Shown here one piece after another: positions 29,394-39,122 of a stretch of 64,000 nt of DNA (its first letter is position 1; each line of letters opens with the position of its first letter). Location of the stretch: the NCBI GenBank assembly GCA_947178505.1, contig CAMWYR010000001.1:124001-188000 (forward strand), given 5' to 3'. The notes under the pieces were generated by a model that was given only the letters and a program-made list of their open reading frames with translations, had not been told where the DNA came from and did not search any database. The position numbers and the translations under genes were made by a program. The stretch is from an uncultured Muribaculaceae bacterium (GTDB taxonomy: Bacteria > Bacteroidota > Bacteroidia > Bacteroidales > Muribaculaceae).

Positions 29394-32300
29394 TTGCCAA
29401 TGCTTGAACTTTATCGCGCTTCCGCAGGCTCGGGAAAGACCTATACGCTTGCGAAAAAATATATCTGGTATTTCCTAACGATTACTCCCGAGGAGGAAGA
29501 GATAACGAGATTGCGCACCGACTCCGAGCTTGCTGATTCCGCGCGCCATATTCTGGCCATCACATTCACCAACAAGGCCACCAACGAGATGCAGCAGCGT
29601 ATCATCCGGGCCCTTTACGACCTGGCCCGGATCCGCACGCGCAGCGTGAAGCAGCAAGACGGCAGCGTGAAGGAGGTCATGCCCGATTATATGGACGACT
29701 TCTGCACACAGCTCGACGTGAAGCCGGAGCAAGTGGCCCGCGTGGCCAAGGTAGCCTTGTCGGCACTCCTTGAGAATTATTCTGATTTTAACGTCTCGAC
29801 CATCGACTCTTTTTTTCAGACTGTGCTTCGCACGTTTGCCTATGAATCGGAACTTAACGATGCCTATCAGGTAGAGATCGACACTGACTATCTGTCGCAG
29901 ATGGGTGTTGACGCCGTGCTCGATGAAATAGATAATAATGAGAAGGATGCAAACACGGCCTTTTGGGTGAAGATGCTGATGGACCGCGCGTCGACAGGCT
30001 GGAATATCTTCAATAAGAAACTCAGTTCCACGGGTGTCACGCCGTATAAGGAATTCGTGGATGCCGTCAAGAAGATGGAGAATGAGAATTATAAGGAGAA
30101 GCGCCGGGAGATAGAGGAATATTTCGACAAGCATGGCGACGATCTTAAGGAGCTCTACGGATATTTCGCCTCCACGTATGAGCCTCTGGTGCGGAAGGCT
30201 TTCCAGACATTCACATCTGCCACACGCGATGCTCTGAAGGCACTTCCCGGAGAACTCGCGCAGCTTGACGGAAGATCTGTTCTTGGCAAGATCGGAAGCT
30301 TTTACCGGAAGTGTCTGGAGAAGGTGGGAAAGAAAGACGCCTGGGGCAATGCAAGCTTGCTGAGCGATTTTCCGGAGTTTAATGAGGAGGTGTTCGATCA
30401 TAAGAAGTGGAGCGAGTGGGCCGATAAGAATACGGAAGCGGAGGCAGATATCCGTCAGCGGTATATGCGGGTGATGGAGTCGGTTGCCGCATGGCGCGCG
30501 CAGGTGGAGAATCCGGAATTCCGCCACTGGATGCTTTACTCCTCCCGTATCCCCTACTATGCGCTCTTCAGCATCGTGACACGCAAGCGTCAGGAGTATC
30601 TTGATGAAAATAACGCTGTGGAACTCGGAGAGACCTCCGTGATCCTAAATGGCGTGATAGGCGACTCGGATGCGCCATTCATATATGAGCGACTCGGTAC
30701 GTATCTAAATCACTTTCTGATAGATGAATTTCAGGACACCTCGAAGATGCAGTGGATCAACCTGCAGCCACTTCTGTCAGAGAGCATGAGCCATGGCCAC
30801 GGCAACCTGATTATCGGCGATGCAAAGCAGAGCATCTACCGCTTCCGCAATGCCGATCCGTCGCTCATTACTTCGGAGGTGCCCGACTGGGTGCGTAACG
30901 AGCATCAGGGCAATATTGAGGAGAAGGGCAACATTCCGCAGGAAAACACCAACTACCGCTCGGAGCTCCGCGTCGTGCAGTTCAATAATTCGTTATTTCA
31001 GTTTATAGCCCGCGAACTTGACGGTCCTACGCAAGCGTCGGGCGACAAGAGCCGTATGGAGTTCACACCGTTGTATTCTAATGTGGTGCAGACTCCGAAC
31101 AAGACTAAGGAACGAGGCTATGTTGAGGTGACCTTCATCCCCTCGAAGAGCGAGGTGAAGTGGCCCGAACTGACTGTGCAGAAAATCAGGCAGCTCATAG
31201 CGCGCGGTTACCGACAGAATGAGATAGCCGTGCTCGTGACGCGTCACTCGGAAGGCGAATCGGTGATTACAGAACTCAGTGCCTACAATGCACGCTGCGA
31301 GGATAAGAGCGATGTGATTCGCTTCGTTAGTGAGCAGTCGCTTAAGGTAGATTCCTCGACTGCCGTCAACATTATCACCGGCGTGCTGGCGAATATGGCC
31401 CGCGGTTCATTCCCCGAGATCCGGCAGGGAGAGGATCGGAAGAAGCGCGGCGTCGGCAACTGGAATGAACTGGCGGCCGACTTCAACTATTTCGCCCTCC
31501 ATCATTCCGACATGTCGACTTCCGAATGCCTTGATGCCTATATTGAGAGCGGCGCGCAGTATAATGCCCTTTCGGAGTTACTGTCGGAACTGCAGTCGCT
31601 TGCCATTCCGGCTGTCATTGAGGCTGTGTGTGCCAAATTCCTCCTCCCTGAGACGCGGAAGTCTGATGCTGTGTATATAGCGGCGTTCCAGGATCTTGCT
31701 CTCGAATATTGCGAAAATCATCCTACCGACATCGGGTCGTTCCTCCAGTGGTGGGAGCGGAAGCGCCGCAATGCCACTATCGCCTCGCCTGAGAATGAGG
31801 ATGCCGTGCAGATTGTCACGATCCATAAGTCGAAGGGCTTGCAGTATGACTGCGTTATCGTGCCGAATGCCGACTGGGTGTTTGAGGATAACGTGGGCCG
31901 TAAGGAATGGCGCTGGGTGAAACCCGGCGTAATCAGTCATCCGGAGATCCCGCTCCCTCCCTATCTGCCTGTGGAGACCGTCAAGAATCTCGAAGGCACG
32001 ATTCATGAGAGCGAGCTGAAGGAATATTACGATCAGGTGAAGATGGACCGCCTCAACCAGGCCTATGTAGCGCTTACGCGAGCGAAGAAGGAACTCTACG
32101 TCATCACTCCGGCGCCGCCAAAGACACCGAAGAAGACGGCCACGGTATCGGTTTCGATGGGCACGCTCCTCGACCGGTTCATCAAGCAGAAGCTCGCGGA
32201 GGTTCCCGCATCGGCTTCCTCCGGGCTCACCTTGTTGCCCGGGAGCGTGGTTGCGCCCGATCCCGACGGACTCCGTGTAAGTATCGGCTCGCTTCCCGAC

Positions 32301-32891
32301 AATGTGGGTGAAGACCGTAAGGAAGAATTACAACCAGAACCGCTTACCGACTACCCATCCGTGGTGAGTCAGAAATTTCTGAAATACCATCCCGAAGAAC
32401 TGGGGCGCCTGGCCGATGCCGGAGCGCAGCAGGATGCCGACGTCGACGATCTCGACATCAGGGCCGAGGGCACGCTTAAGCATGCCGTGCTTGAGCTTGT
32501 GAACACCCCGGCTGACCTTCCTGTGGCCGTACGTCATCTCTGCCTTACGGGCGTAATTCCCGAATCGCTTGCCGACTCCATCGAGGCCGACTTAGCCGAG
32601 GCGCTTTCGCGCCCGGAAGTGGCGGGTTGGTTCGACGGAAGTTCGCGCACGATCAACGAGCGCTCTGTGCTGAAGCGCGGAGAAGTGCTCCGGCGTCCCG
32701 ACCGAATGATCATGCACTCCGACGGCTCGGTCACCGTGATCGACTACAAGTTCGGCAAGGTGCCCACCGGCAACAAGCACAAGAACCAGATCAGCCGTTA
32801 CGTGCGTCTTCTACGCGACACCGGCCGCTACCGCTCGGTGCGCGGCTACCTCTGGTACGTCAACGAACGCGCCATCGTCCCCCTCCCCTAA
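29394..32891 (+). CDS. UvrD/AddA-like helicase with C-terminal RecB-type nuclease motif
   Basis: RASAGSGKTYTLAKKY; ITFTNKATNEMQQRI; LIDEFQDTSKMQW; IHKSKGLQYDCVIVP; VALTRAKKELYVI; VTVIDYKFG. Confidence 0.93.
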   Translation: MPMLELYRASAGSGKTYTLAKKYIWYFLTITPEEEEITRLRTDSELADSARHILAITFTNKATNEMQQRIIRALYDLARIRTRSVKQQDGSVKEVMPDYMDDFCTQLDVKPEQVARVAKVALSALLENYSDFNVSTIDSFFQTVLRTFAYESELNDAYQVEIDTDYLSQMGVDAVLDEIDNNEKDANTAFWVKMLMDRASTGWNIFNKKLSSTGVTPYKEFVDAVKKMENENYKEKRREIEEYFDKHGDDLKELYGYFASTYEPLVRKAFQTFTSATRDALKALPGELAQLDGRSVLGKIGSFYRKCLEKVGKKDAWGNASLLSDFPEFNEEVFDHKKWSEWADKNTEAEADIRQRYMRVMESVAAWRAQVENPEFRHWMLYSSRIPYYALFSIVTRKRQEYLDENNAVELGETSVILNGVIGDSDAPFIYERLGTYLNHFLIDEFQDTSKMQWINLQPLLSESMSHGHGNLIIGDAKQSIYRFRNADPSLITSEVPDWVRNEHQGNIEEKGNIPQENTNYRSELRVVQFNNSLFQFIARELDGPTQASGDKSRMEFTPLYSNVVQTPNKTKERGYVEVTFIPSKSEVKWPELTVQKIRQLIARGYRQNEIAVLVTRHSEGESVITELSAYNARCEDKSDVIRFVSEQSLKVDSSTAVNIITGVLANMARGSFPEIRQGEDRKKRGVGNWNELAADFNYFALHHSDMSTSECLDAYIESGAQYNALSELLSELQSLAIPAVIEAVCAKFLLPETRKSDAVYIAAFQDLALEYCENHPTDIGSFLQWWERKRRNATIASPENEDAVQIVTIHKSKGLQYDCVIVPNADWVFEDNVGRKEWRWVKPGVISHPEIPLPPYLPVETVKNLEGTIHESELKEYYDQVKMDRLNQAYVALTRAKKELYVITPAPPKTPKKTATVSVSMGTLLDRFIKQKLAEVPASASSGLTLLPGSVVAPDPDGLRVSIGSLPDNVGEDRKEELQPEPLTDYPSVVSQKFLKYHPEELGRLADAGAQQDADVDDLDIRAEGTLKHAVLELVNTPADLPVAVRHLCLTGVIPESLADSIEADLAEALSRPEVAGWFDGSSRTINERSVLKRGEVLRRPDRMIMHSDGSVTVIDYKFGKVPTGNKHKNQISRYVRLLRDTGRYRSVRGYLWYVNERAIVPLP

Positions 32892-32945
32892 TCCCTCTAT
32901 GCTATAAAGGCTAAATCTTTATATTAAGCGTTCTATTGAATAATA

Positions 32946-32977
32946 ATGGCGGGCTGACTGGAGAGTCGGCCCGCCAT
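32946..32977 (-). terminator. 14-bp stem hairpin downstream of GH13 gene 1
   Basis: ATGGCGGGCTGACT-ggag-AGTCGGCCCGCCAT, one G-T wobble. Confidence 0.7.
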
Positions 32978-33029
32978 GTTATGGGGAGTCGCAGCAGCGA
33001 CGGGGGATCAGAGCGGCACGGAGTTCGGA

Positions 33030-35264
33030 TCAGAGGAGGAGCTTGCGGCCGGCGATTATGTAGAGGCCACGAGGGAGTCGGTAGGCGTTGGTACCTGCGG
33101 CAACGTGGAGTGCCGTCGTCGTTCCATCGACGCGCACGGCCGGGAGGTTACAGTCAGTATCGCTCTCGATGATGAGTTCATCACCGCTACGGTAGATGCT
33201 TAGGGTCGCTGCCTGCGCAGGAGTATTGATGCCTGTAGTGAAGAAGGCAAAGGGGGTTGCGTTGGCAGCCTGGTCGTGACGGTAGACTCCGTTAGGTACG
33301 AAGCAATAGTCATTAGTCTGGCTCGCACCGGAGTTAAAGATCACCATCGGGTTGGAGAGTGCTGCACTATGAGAGAGTGTGTATTTGTAGACGGTCTTAC
33401 CGTTTACGTCGGCGTGCACGCGGTCGAGCACTGTTGTCTCCGTAAGAGGCTTGCCGGGCCACGCACCGGTGAATGAATTCGCATCACGATTATTGTCATC
33501 CCAACAATATACGTAGATGCCGTTCCAATTACCGGAATTGTGGAAATAGATTGTGCCGCCGCTTACGGGGTCAGGGTCATCGTTACCTCCACCTCCACCG
33601 CCGTTGGTGGTAAGTGTTGCAGTCTTGGCGCCCCAGTTCACTGTAATTGTATACGTGCCAGCAGGAGCATAGAATGCTTTTGCGTACGCGCCATCATCAA
33701 GCACGGTAAAGGACGCGGCCGGGCCATCAGGAGTGATCAGCTGATCCTCACCGGTCGGAGCCACACGGTTGCCTGCGACATTGAGTGCAGTCCAGTCGTC
33801 AGCAAGATTAATGACGAATGAGAAGTAGCCGTCGGTCGCGCCTTTGCCTGGCGTCACTTCGATCTTGCCGGTGAATCCGGTAGCGGTTTTAGTGAGCTTC
33901 TCGCCTGTGTCGCAACTCCATGTTTGGCCGTTGACCTCACCGATCACATAGAGCGACGCAGGAAGGTTGCCGGGCTGGGGATCGTCGTTACCTCCGCCTC
34001 CACCGCCGTTGACGTTGACTTTCGACCATACACAATAACCATTGCCCGTGGCCTTTATATCATCGTTTGAGTAGCCGGCCGGAGAATTCATCGACGAACC
34101 GACCTTCACCACTACCTTACCCTTCGAGCCCGTCACCTCCGCCATATAGCAGTCGCGCGACGTGGTGAGCACTTTAACTGTCGACAGGTTGTTGAGACCT
34201 GCTGCATTACGCACCTCGATAAGGCGCTGAATCTCTGACTTGTGCTGCTGATAATGCGGAAGGAACACACAGGGCGTACCGGGCGACATCAGGATGAAAG
34301 CGTTGGCCGCAATGACGTTTCCTGTGAATTTGGAACCGTCGCGGTATGTGTCGTGATTATCAACGAAAGTAACCGAATATTGCGGATACCCCCAGTGAAT
34401 AAGACCGGCAGGCTGGTCGGTGGTGCCGTTAGCCTTCCACACGAGCTTGGTCATATCGTTAGAAGAGAAAGCCTCGTTCAGAGCATATTTCAGCGGGAAG
34501 TCGAAAGCTGCGGAGGTCTTTCCTGTCGACTCGATCCAGGCAGCTACTGCATCGTAGTTGCCATCCCAGTATTCGCCGACAGAATATTCAACGTTGGCAT
34601 ATTCATTGTAAATCTTATTGTACTGACCGCCATAGCCCTTCACCATGTCATAGCGCATACCGGCGTATCCATACTTTTCGATAAGACATTTTACGTAGTT
34701 CTTGCAATTGTTCTGCACGTTGGCATTGGTATGGTCGAGGTCGCGGCAACCGTCGAAATTTTCTCCCGTATCAGGATTTCCTTTGGGTTTGGGCTGACCG
34801 GCGGCATAAGCCATCTCATCATTTGAGCAGATTCCCTCGAGACCGATCTTCCAGGTCTTACCATCCCACTCCTCGACAGGGAAATCATACCAGTTAGTGA
34901 CGCCGTTACGATGGTTGATGACGCAGTCGGCGATGAACCCCGTGCCCTTCGACTTAAAGAGCGATATCATAGAAAGGAGCTGGGCCTCCGTACCGAATGC
35001 GGAGTTATGGTTGGTGAACCAATATTGAGGCATATAGCCCATATACGAGCACTTTCCGGAATTTGGAATCCAGATAAGCTTGAAATACTGTGAGAGTTCA
35101 TCGGCTTGTGCTGAGAGGTTGGTCCACTTTGTGTCCTCATAGGAATCCCAGTAGAAACCCTGGAGCATCACACCCTCATAATTAGCGGGCCAGCCGGCGG
35201 CGAGAGCGCCGGATGCAGAGGCGGCGAGCAATGTCGCGCCGCATAATGACTTTAAGAAATTCAT
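33030..35264 (-). CDS. Secreted GH13 alpha-amylase (gene 1) with SusE/F-like module, CBM26-like module and T9SS-like C-terminal tail
   Basis: GMRYDMVKGYGG, YSVGEYWDG, FVDNHDTYRDG catalytic motifs; LYVIGEVNGQTW; YFHNSGNWNGIYVYCWDD...WPGKPL; tail YRLPRGLYIIAGRKLLL. Confidence 0.9.
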   Translation of the reverse strand: MNFLKSLCGATLLAASASGALAAGWPANYEGVMLQGFYWDSYEDTKWTNLSAQADELSQYFKLIWIPNSGKCSYMGYMPQYWFTNHNSAFGTEAQLLSMISLFKSKGTGFIADCVINHRNGVTNWYDFPVEEWDGKTWKIGLEGICSNDEMAYAAGQPKPKGNPDTGENFDGCRDLDHTNANVQNNCKNYVKCLIEKYGYAGMRYDMVKGYGGQYNKIYNEYANVEYSVGEYWDGNYDAVAAWIESTGKTSAAFDFPLKYALNEAFSSNDMTKLVWKANGTTDQPAGLIHWGYPQYSVTFVDNHDTYRDGSKFTGNVIAANAFILMSPGTPCVFLPHYQQHKSEIQRLIEVRNAAGLNNLSTVKVLTTSRDCYMAEVTGSKGKVVVKVGSSMNSPAGYSNDDIKATGNGYCVWSKVNVNGGGGGGNDDPQPGNLPASLYVIGEVNGQTWSCDTGEKLTKTATGFTGKIEVTPGKGATDGYFSFVINLADDWTALNVAGNRVAPTGEDQLITPDGPAASFTVLDDGAYAKAFYAPAGTYTITVNWGAKTATLTTNGGGGGGNDDPDPVSGGTIYFHNSGNWNGIYVYCWDDNNRDANSFTGAWPGKPLTETTVLDRVHADVNGKTVYKYTLSHSAALSNPMVIFNSGASQTNDYCFVPNGVYRHDQAANATPFAFFTTGINTPAQAATLSIYRSGDELIIESDTDCNLPAVRVDGTTTALHVAAGTNAYRLPRGLYIIAGRKLLL
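33581..33606. repeat. 26-bp poly-Gly linker repeat, copy A (copy B at 33986-34011)
   Basis: CGTTACCTCCACCTCCACCGCCGTTG vs CGTTACCTCCGCCTCCACCGCCGTTG (25/26). Confidence 0.85.
33986..34011. repeat. 26-bp poly-Gly linker repeat, copy B
   Basis: See copy A; both encode NGGGGGGNDDP linkers flanking the SusE/F-like module. Confidence 0.85.
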
Positions 35265-35380
35265 GTGTCAGGTTAACTTGATTTTTAATCCAAAATTACG
35301 ACTTAATCTGTCGGTTACGGGACACCGGAGCAAGTCAGCGTCCCTGATGTGCAAATTTACAAAATAATTACGGCATAAGC

Positions 35381-35418
35381 AAAAAAAAAAAAGCGGTGCT
35401 CCCGATAGGAGCACCGCC
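35381..35418 (-). terminator. Rho-independent terminator of GH13 gene 2
   Basis: Minus strand GGCGGTGCTCCT-atcg-GGAGCACCGC followed by a long T run. Confidence 0.92.
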
Positions 35419-35456
35419 TCATCATTATGATTAACTAATCTTAAGAAAATCCATTA

Positions 35457-38400
35457 TCAGAGAATCACCTTCTTTCCGGCTACGATATAGAAGCCCTTGG
35501 GAAGTTCGAAATAGTTTACGCCCTCAGAGAGATTGAGCTGGCGCACTGTACCGTCGAGTCTCACGGCCTGGATCACGGAGTCGGTATCAGCCTCCACCAC
35601 GAGCTTACCACCTTCAGAGAATACACTGAGCTTAAGGCCGTTGGTTACCGTCTCGATACCGGTGACAAAGAATGCGAAAGGCTCACCATTATTGCCGAGG
35701 TTATGATGATATACACCGTTGTGCACAAACTTATAGTCGGCAGTCTGAGCCCGAGCCACAGAATTGAAGATAATCTTCGGATTCGACAATTCGCCGTCGT
35801 ATTCAAATGAATACTTATAGATCGGCTTGCCGTTTACATCGGGATGCACGTTATTGAGCACGACAGTTTCTGTAAGAGCAGTGCCGGGCCAAGCGCCGGA
35901 GAAGGATGATCCTTCCCGGTGATTATCATCCCAGCAATACGCGCTTACACCACCCCAGTTATCGGAGTTATAGAAGTAAACCGTATGGAGTTTCTCCTCC
36001 ACGGGATCGATAGGACCATCTACCTTGGTATAGGTGAACGACTGACGGTTTTCGCCGGCCTCATTCTTCACGTAAGTGCTGATGGTAGTAGTCTCGGTGA
36101 TCGAGATGGGCCCGGTGTACTTAGTGCTTGAAGCAGAAGCGGGTTGTCCGTTGAGTGTGTAGAAGATGTCGGTAGCGGGCGACACAGAGAGCGTCACGGA
36201 GATGGGCTCGCTGAAGCTTGTGCCGCTTGCAGGATTAGCACGCACTACAGGCGCCGAGGGGCCTACGTTCACATCAATCTTCTCATAATTCGATCCACCG
36301 TCATATTCGAAGAAGGCATCGCCTTCCACACCGATGATATCGGCTGTCTGAGCGCCGTTACGGTTGAAGATGATATTAACGGGATCACTGACGTCGAACG
36401 TATGCGAGTAGAATTCTCGGCCATCCATCACTACCTTATTGGAAAGCGAGACACCCGGCCATGTAGTGAGATCACCGGCAGCTGTCCAGGCGTGAATGTT
36501 AGTGCCGGAGATATCAGCGCCGTTCTTACCCGTGACGTAGATAGTGGTCACTGCATTGGGATCAACTTTCTTATAGTTTACTGAGCCGGAGAAAGATTCA
36601 GTTCCGTTGATGGCTGTCCAGGAAACTGTAGCGGTCTGGCCGTAAGCCATACCTTCACCGATAGTGATTTGCTTTGTCTGGCCTGCAGAGAGAGTGAAAG
36701 TAGCACCGCCGTTCACCTGGAACGAACCAGATGTAGCCACTTCGTTGAGCGACGCAGTCACAGTGAGAGTCTCCGACTTGAACGAACCGCCTGCGGGGTT
36801 GAACTTCACTTCGGGATCGCCTATGGCATCCTCCTTAGTGTAATATTCCGTCGTACCGGGATCGGTGAAATGCACGTCGCCGCCGTGAGATACGGGTGAA
36901 GTAGTGTAGATGAACTTACCGTCAACACCTACCTTATCGCCGGTCCAGCCCTTAACGAGCACACGCACCTGACCCTGAGTAGCGGGAGCGTCTACAGTGA
37001 TGGTGCCGTTGGCGGCGGCAGTATATGATTTGCCGGTAACGATATCGACATAATTGCCTGCGGGGACACCCGTGAATGTCGCGCCGCCGTTAAGGGCAAC
37101 CAGTGCATATGAATCCTTATATGCACGCTTGAAAGCGTGTCCCCCCTTTGCCTGGCAGCCGTCGAACGTGTACTGACCCTTACGGAGCGCGGGCACAGCG
37201 GCACGGATCTGATTAAGACGGATGATATGCTGCGAGAGGTCGCCGTTGAGGGTTTTGGCCATATTGCCTGTAGCGTTAGAGAACTTTGCGAAGTCTTCCA
37301 CATCTACCGAACCCTTCAGATATTCGCCGAAATATGCACGGCCGGACTCTGCAAGTGCGAGACCCGGGCCTTCGTCGATAGTCCTGCCCTTCTGGAACTC
37401 AACCTCCGAACCATAGTAAAGACAGGGAATTCCGCGGAAGGTAAACATCAGAGAGAGGTTCTCAGCCCATTGAGCTGTTCCGCCATTGAAACGGATACCG
37501 TCGTTAGGGCCGGGGCTATAGTCGTGAGAATCAACGTAGACCACATTCCATGAAGCGTCATTGTAATAGTGGTCACCCTCCTTGGCAATTCGCACGGCCT
37601 GTCCGGCATCATTGAAATTATAGTGCATCGGGAAGTCGATCACATTGAAGCCTGAAGCATCTGAGTAATCCGGTTCATGCCAAGCACCGTTCTTCATGAA
37701 TACGTTGTCGCTGTTATGCACGGTGCCGGGGTCTTTCAGACAGGTGAGCATGTTGCCGAGAGGATCGGCACCTTCCCTTACCACCTGGTTAGCCCACCAG
37801 TCGGCTGTGTACGACTGCCACTCGCTAACGAGTTCGGGCTTCGACTTCCAGGTGTAATAATGGCTGGAAAGGACATGCTGATCGCGATAGATCACTGAGC
37901 CGTAACGGGCACAGCATTCGCCGAACATATAGAAGGGAGTATCGCCCTTTCTCTCACCCTTATACTGTTCACCGAGGGCAGTGAATCTGGGGATGAAGGC
38001 CGAGTTGAAAGTAAGGGGCGCGATATGGCCGGTTGTATCGATACGGAAACCGTCGACACCGAGCTTGATGAACTCCTCGTAGCAAGATATGATATAGTCG
38101 ACCACGGCAGGGTTCTCCGTATTGAGGTCGACACAGTCGCCTGCGATCTGACCCCACCAGCGGGATGGAACATCCCAGTCCCAGGCATTCGCGACGTGAT
38201 GCCAGTAGTTCTTGTCATCATGATTCTGGCCATCAGTGTTCTTCATATATTTGAAACGCTCCGAATACTGCGTCTTGCTGCCTTCGTTTGGAAGATCCCA
38301 GTAAGACTTGCCCCCGAGTTTATCATTATCAGGGATAAGACACTTCTCGATATCGGCCTGATTACGGATATCCTTGTGACGGTCGAAAAGATGGCAGAGG

Positions 38401-38900
38401 GTATTTTCACCGAAGTTACCGGTGTGCTGGAGCACGATGTCAAGCACAATCTTCATGTCAAGATCATGAGCAGCCTTGATAAGGTCCTTGAAGTCGACAT
38501 CCTCAGTAGCACCCCAAGCCTTCTTTGACTTGTAACGGAGATCCACCTGTGAGAAGTCCATGGCGTGATATCCGTGGTAGTCGAAACCGGAAGCGTTCTG
38601 CACGATCGGAGTGATCCATACGGCCGTGAAACCGAGAGCCTTGATATAAGGAAGCTTCTCAATCAGACCTTTGAAGTCACCACGCCAGCAGGGGTCTCCG
38701 TTAGCGATCTGTTTTTCCTGTGCATCCCAGCACAGCACATTGTTTGTTGGGTCGCCATCATAGAAACGCGTAGTAATCGCGAAGTAGATGGTCTCGTCGC
38801 GGAAGTCAGTACGTCCGCCGACAAAAGTGCCGGCACCCATACTTGAGAACGCGGTGGCGGCGAGCATGGCGCCTGCCACGAGTCCCTTAAATTGATTCAT
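35457..38900 (-). CDS. Secreted GH13 alpha-amylase-like (gene 2) with beta-sandwich modules, chitobiase-C-like module, CBM26-like modules and T9SS-like tail
   Basis: GVDGFRIDTTGHI, MFGECCARYG, VVYVDSHDYSP; PASGTSFSEPISVTLSVSPATDIFYTLNG; YFYNSDNWGGVSAYCWDDNHREGSSFSGAWPG; FELPKGFYIVAGKKVIL. Confidence 0.9.
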   Translation of the reverse strand: MNQFKGLVAGAMLAATAFSSMGAGTFVGGRTDFRDETIYFAITTRFYDGDPTNNVLCWDAQEKQIANGDPCWRGDFKGLIEKLPYIKALGFTAVWITPIVQNASGFDYHGYHAMDFSQVDLRYKSKKAWGATEDVDFKDLIKAAHDLDMKIVLDIVLQHTGNFGENTLCHLFDRHKDIRNQADIEKCLIPDNDKLGGKSYWDLPNEGSKTQYSERFKYMKNTDGQNHDDKNYWHHVANAWDWDVPSRWWGQIAGDCVDLNTENPAVVDYIISCYEEFIKLGVDGFRIDTTGHIAPLTFNSAFIPRFTALGEQYKGERKGDTPFYMFGECCARYGSVIYRDQHVLSSHYYTWKSKPELVSEWQSYTADWWANQVVREGADPLGNMLTCLKDPGTVHNSDNVFMKNGAWHEPDYSDASGFNVIDFPMHYNFNDAGQAVRIAKEGDHYYNDASWNVVYVDSHDYSPGPNDGIRFNGGTAQWAENLSLMFTFRGIPCLYYGSEVEFQKGRTIDEGPGLALAESGRAYFGEYLKGSVDVEDFAKFSNATGNMAKTLNGDLSQHIIRLNQIRAAVPALRKGQYTFDGCQAKGGHAFKRAYKDSYALVALNGGATFTGVPAGNYVDIVTGKSYTAAANGTITVDAPATQGQVRVLVKGWTGDKVGVDGKFIYTTSPVSHGGDVHFTDPGTTEYYTKEDAIGDPEVKFNPAGGSFKSETLTVTASLNEVATSGSFQVNGGATFTLSAGQTKQITIGEGMAYGQTATVSWTAINGTESFSGSVNYKKVDPNAVTTIYVTGKNGADISGTNIHAWTAAGDLTTWPGVSLSNKVVMDGREFYSHTFDVSDPVNIIFNRNGAQTADIIGVEGDAFFEYDGGSNYEKIDVNVGPSAPVVRANPASGTSFSEPISVTLSVSPATDIFYTLNGQPASASSTKYTGPISITETTTISTYVKNEAGENRQSFTYTKVDGPIDPVEEKLHTVYFYNSDNWGGVSAYCWDDNHREGSSFSGAWPGTALTETVVLNNVHPDVNGKPIYKYSFEYDGELSNPKIIFNSVARAQTADYKFVHNGVYHHNLGNNGEPFAFFVTGIETVTNGLKLSVFSEGGKLVVEADTDSVIQAVRLDGTVRQLNLSEGVNYFELPKGFYIVAGKKVIL

Positions 38901-38968
38901 GGTTTATAAAATATGATGTTAGTTAAAATTCAGGTGTAAGAGGACGCCCGTATAGGGCAATTTTGATA

Positions 38969-38976
38969 CAAAATTA
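38969..38976 (-). promoter_or_regulatory. -7 box TAATTTTG of GH13 gene 2
   Basis: Reverse complement of caaaatta; matches TAnnTTTG. Confidence 0.6.
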
Positions 38977-39023
38977 GTAAAAAAATGAGTAATATCAGCG
39001 GCACCTCCCCGGAAAATAGAAAG

Positions 39024-39043
39024 AATATGTTGTAAAACATATT
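39024..39043. promoter_or_regulatory. Candidate operator dyad upstream of GH13 gene 2
   Basis: AATATGTT-gtaa-AACATATT, perfect 8-bp arms. Confidence 0.6.
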
Positions 39044-39060
39044 TACTGCCTCATAACGAG

Positions 39061-39092
39061 AGCCGGAGCCCGCGGGGATGCGGACTCCGGCT
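39061..39092 (-). terminator. Terminator hairpin of GH13 gene 3
   Basis: AGCCGGAG...CTCCGGCT; nearly identical to the hairpin at 42358-42389. Confidence 0.7.
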
Positions 39093-39122
39093 GGGCGGAT
39101 ATCATTTCAGCGGGGTCGAAGA

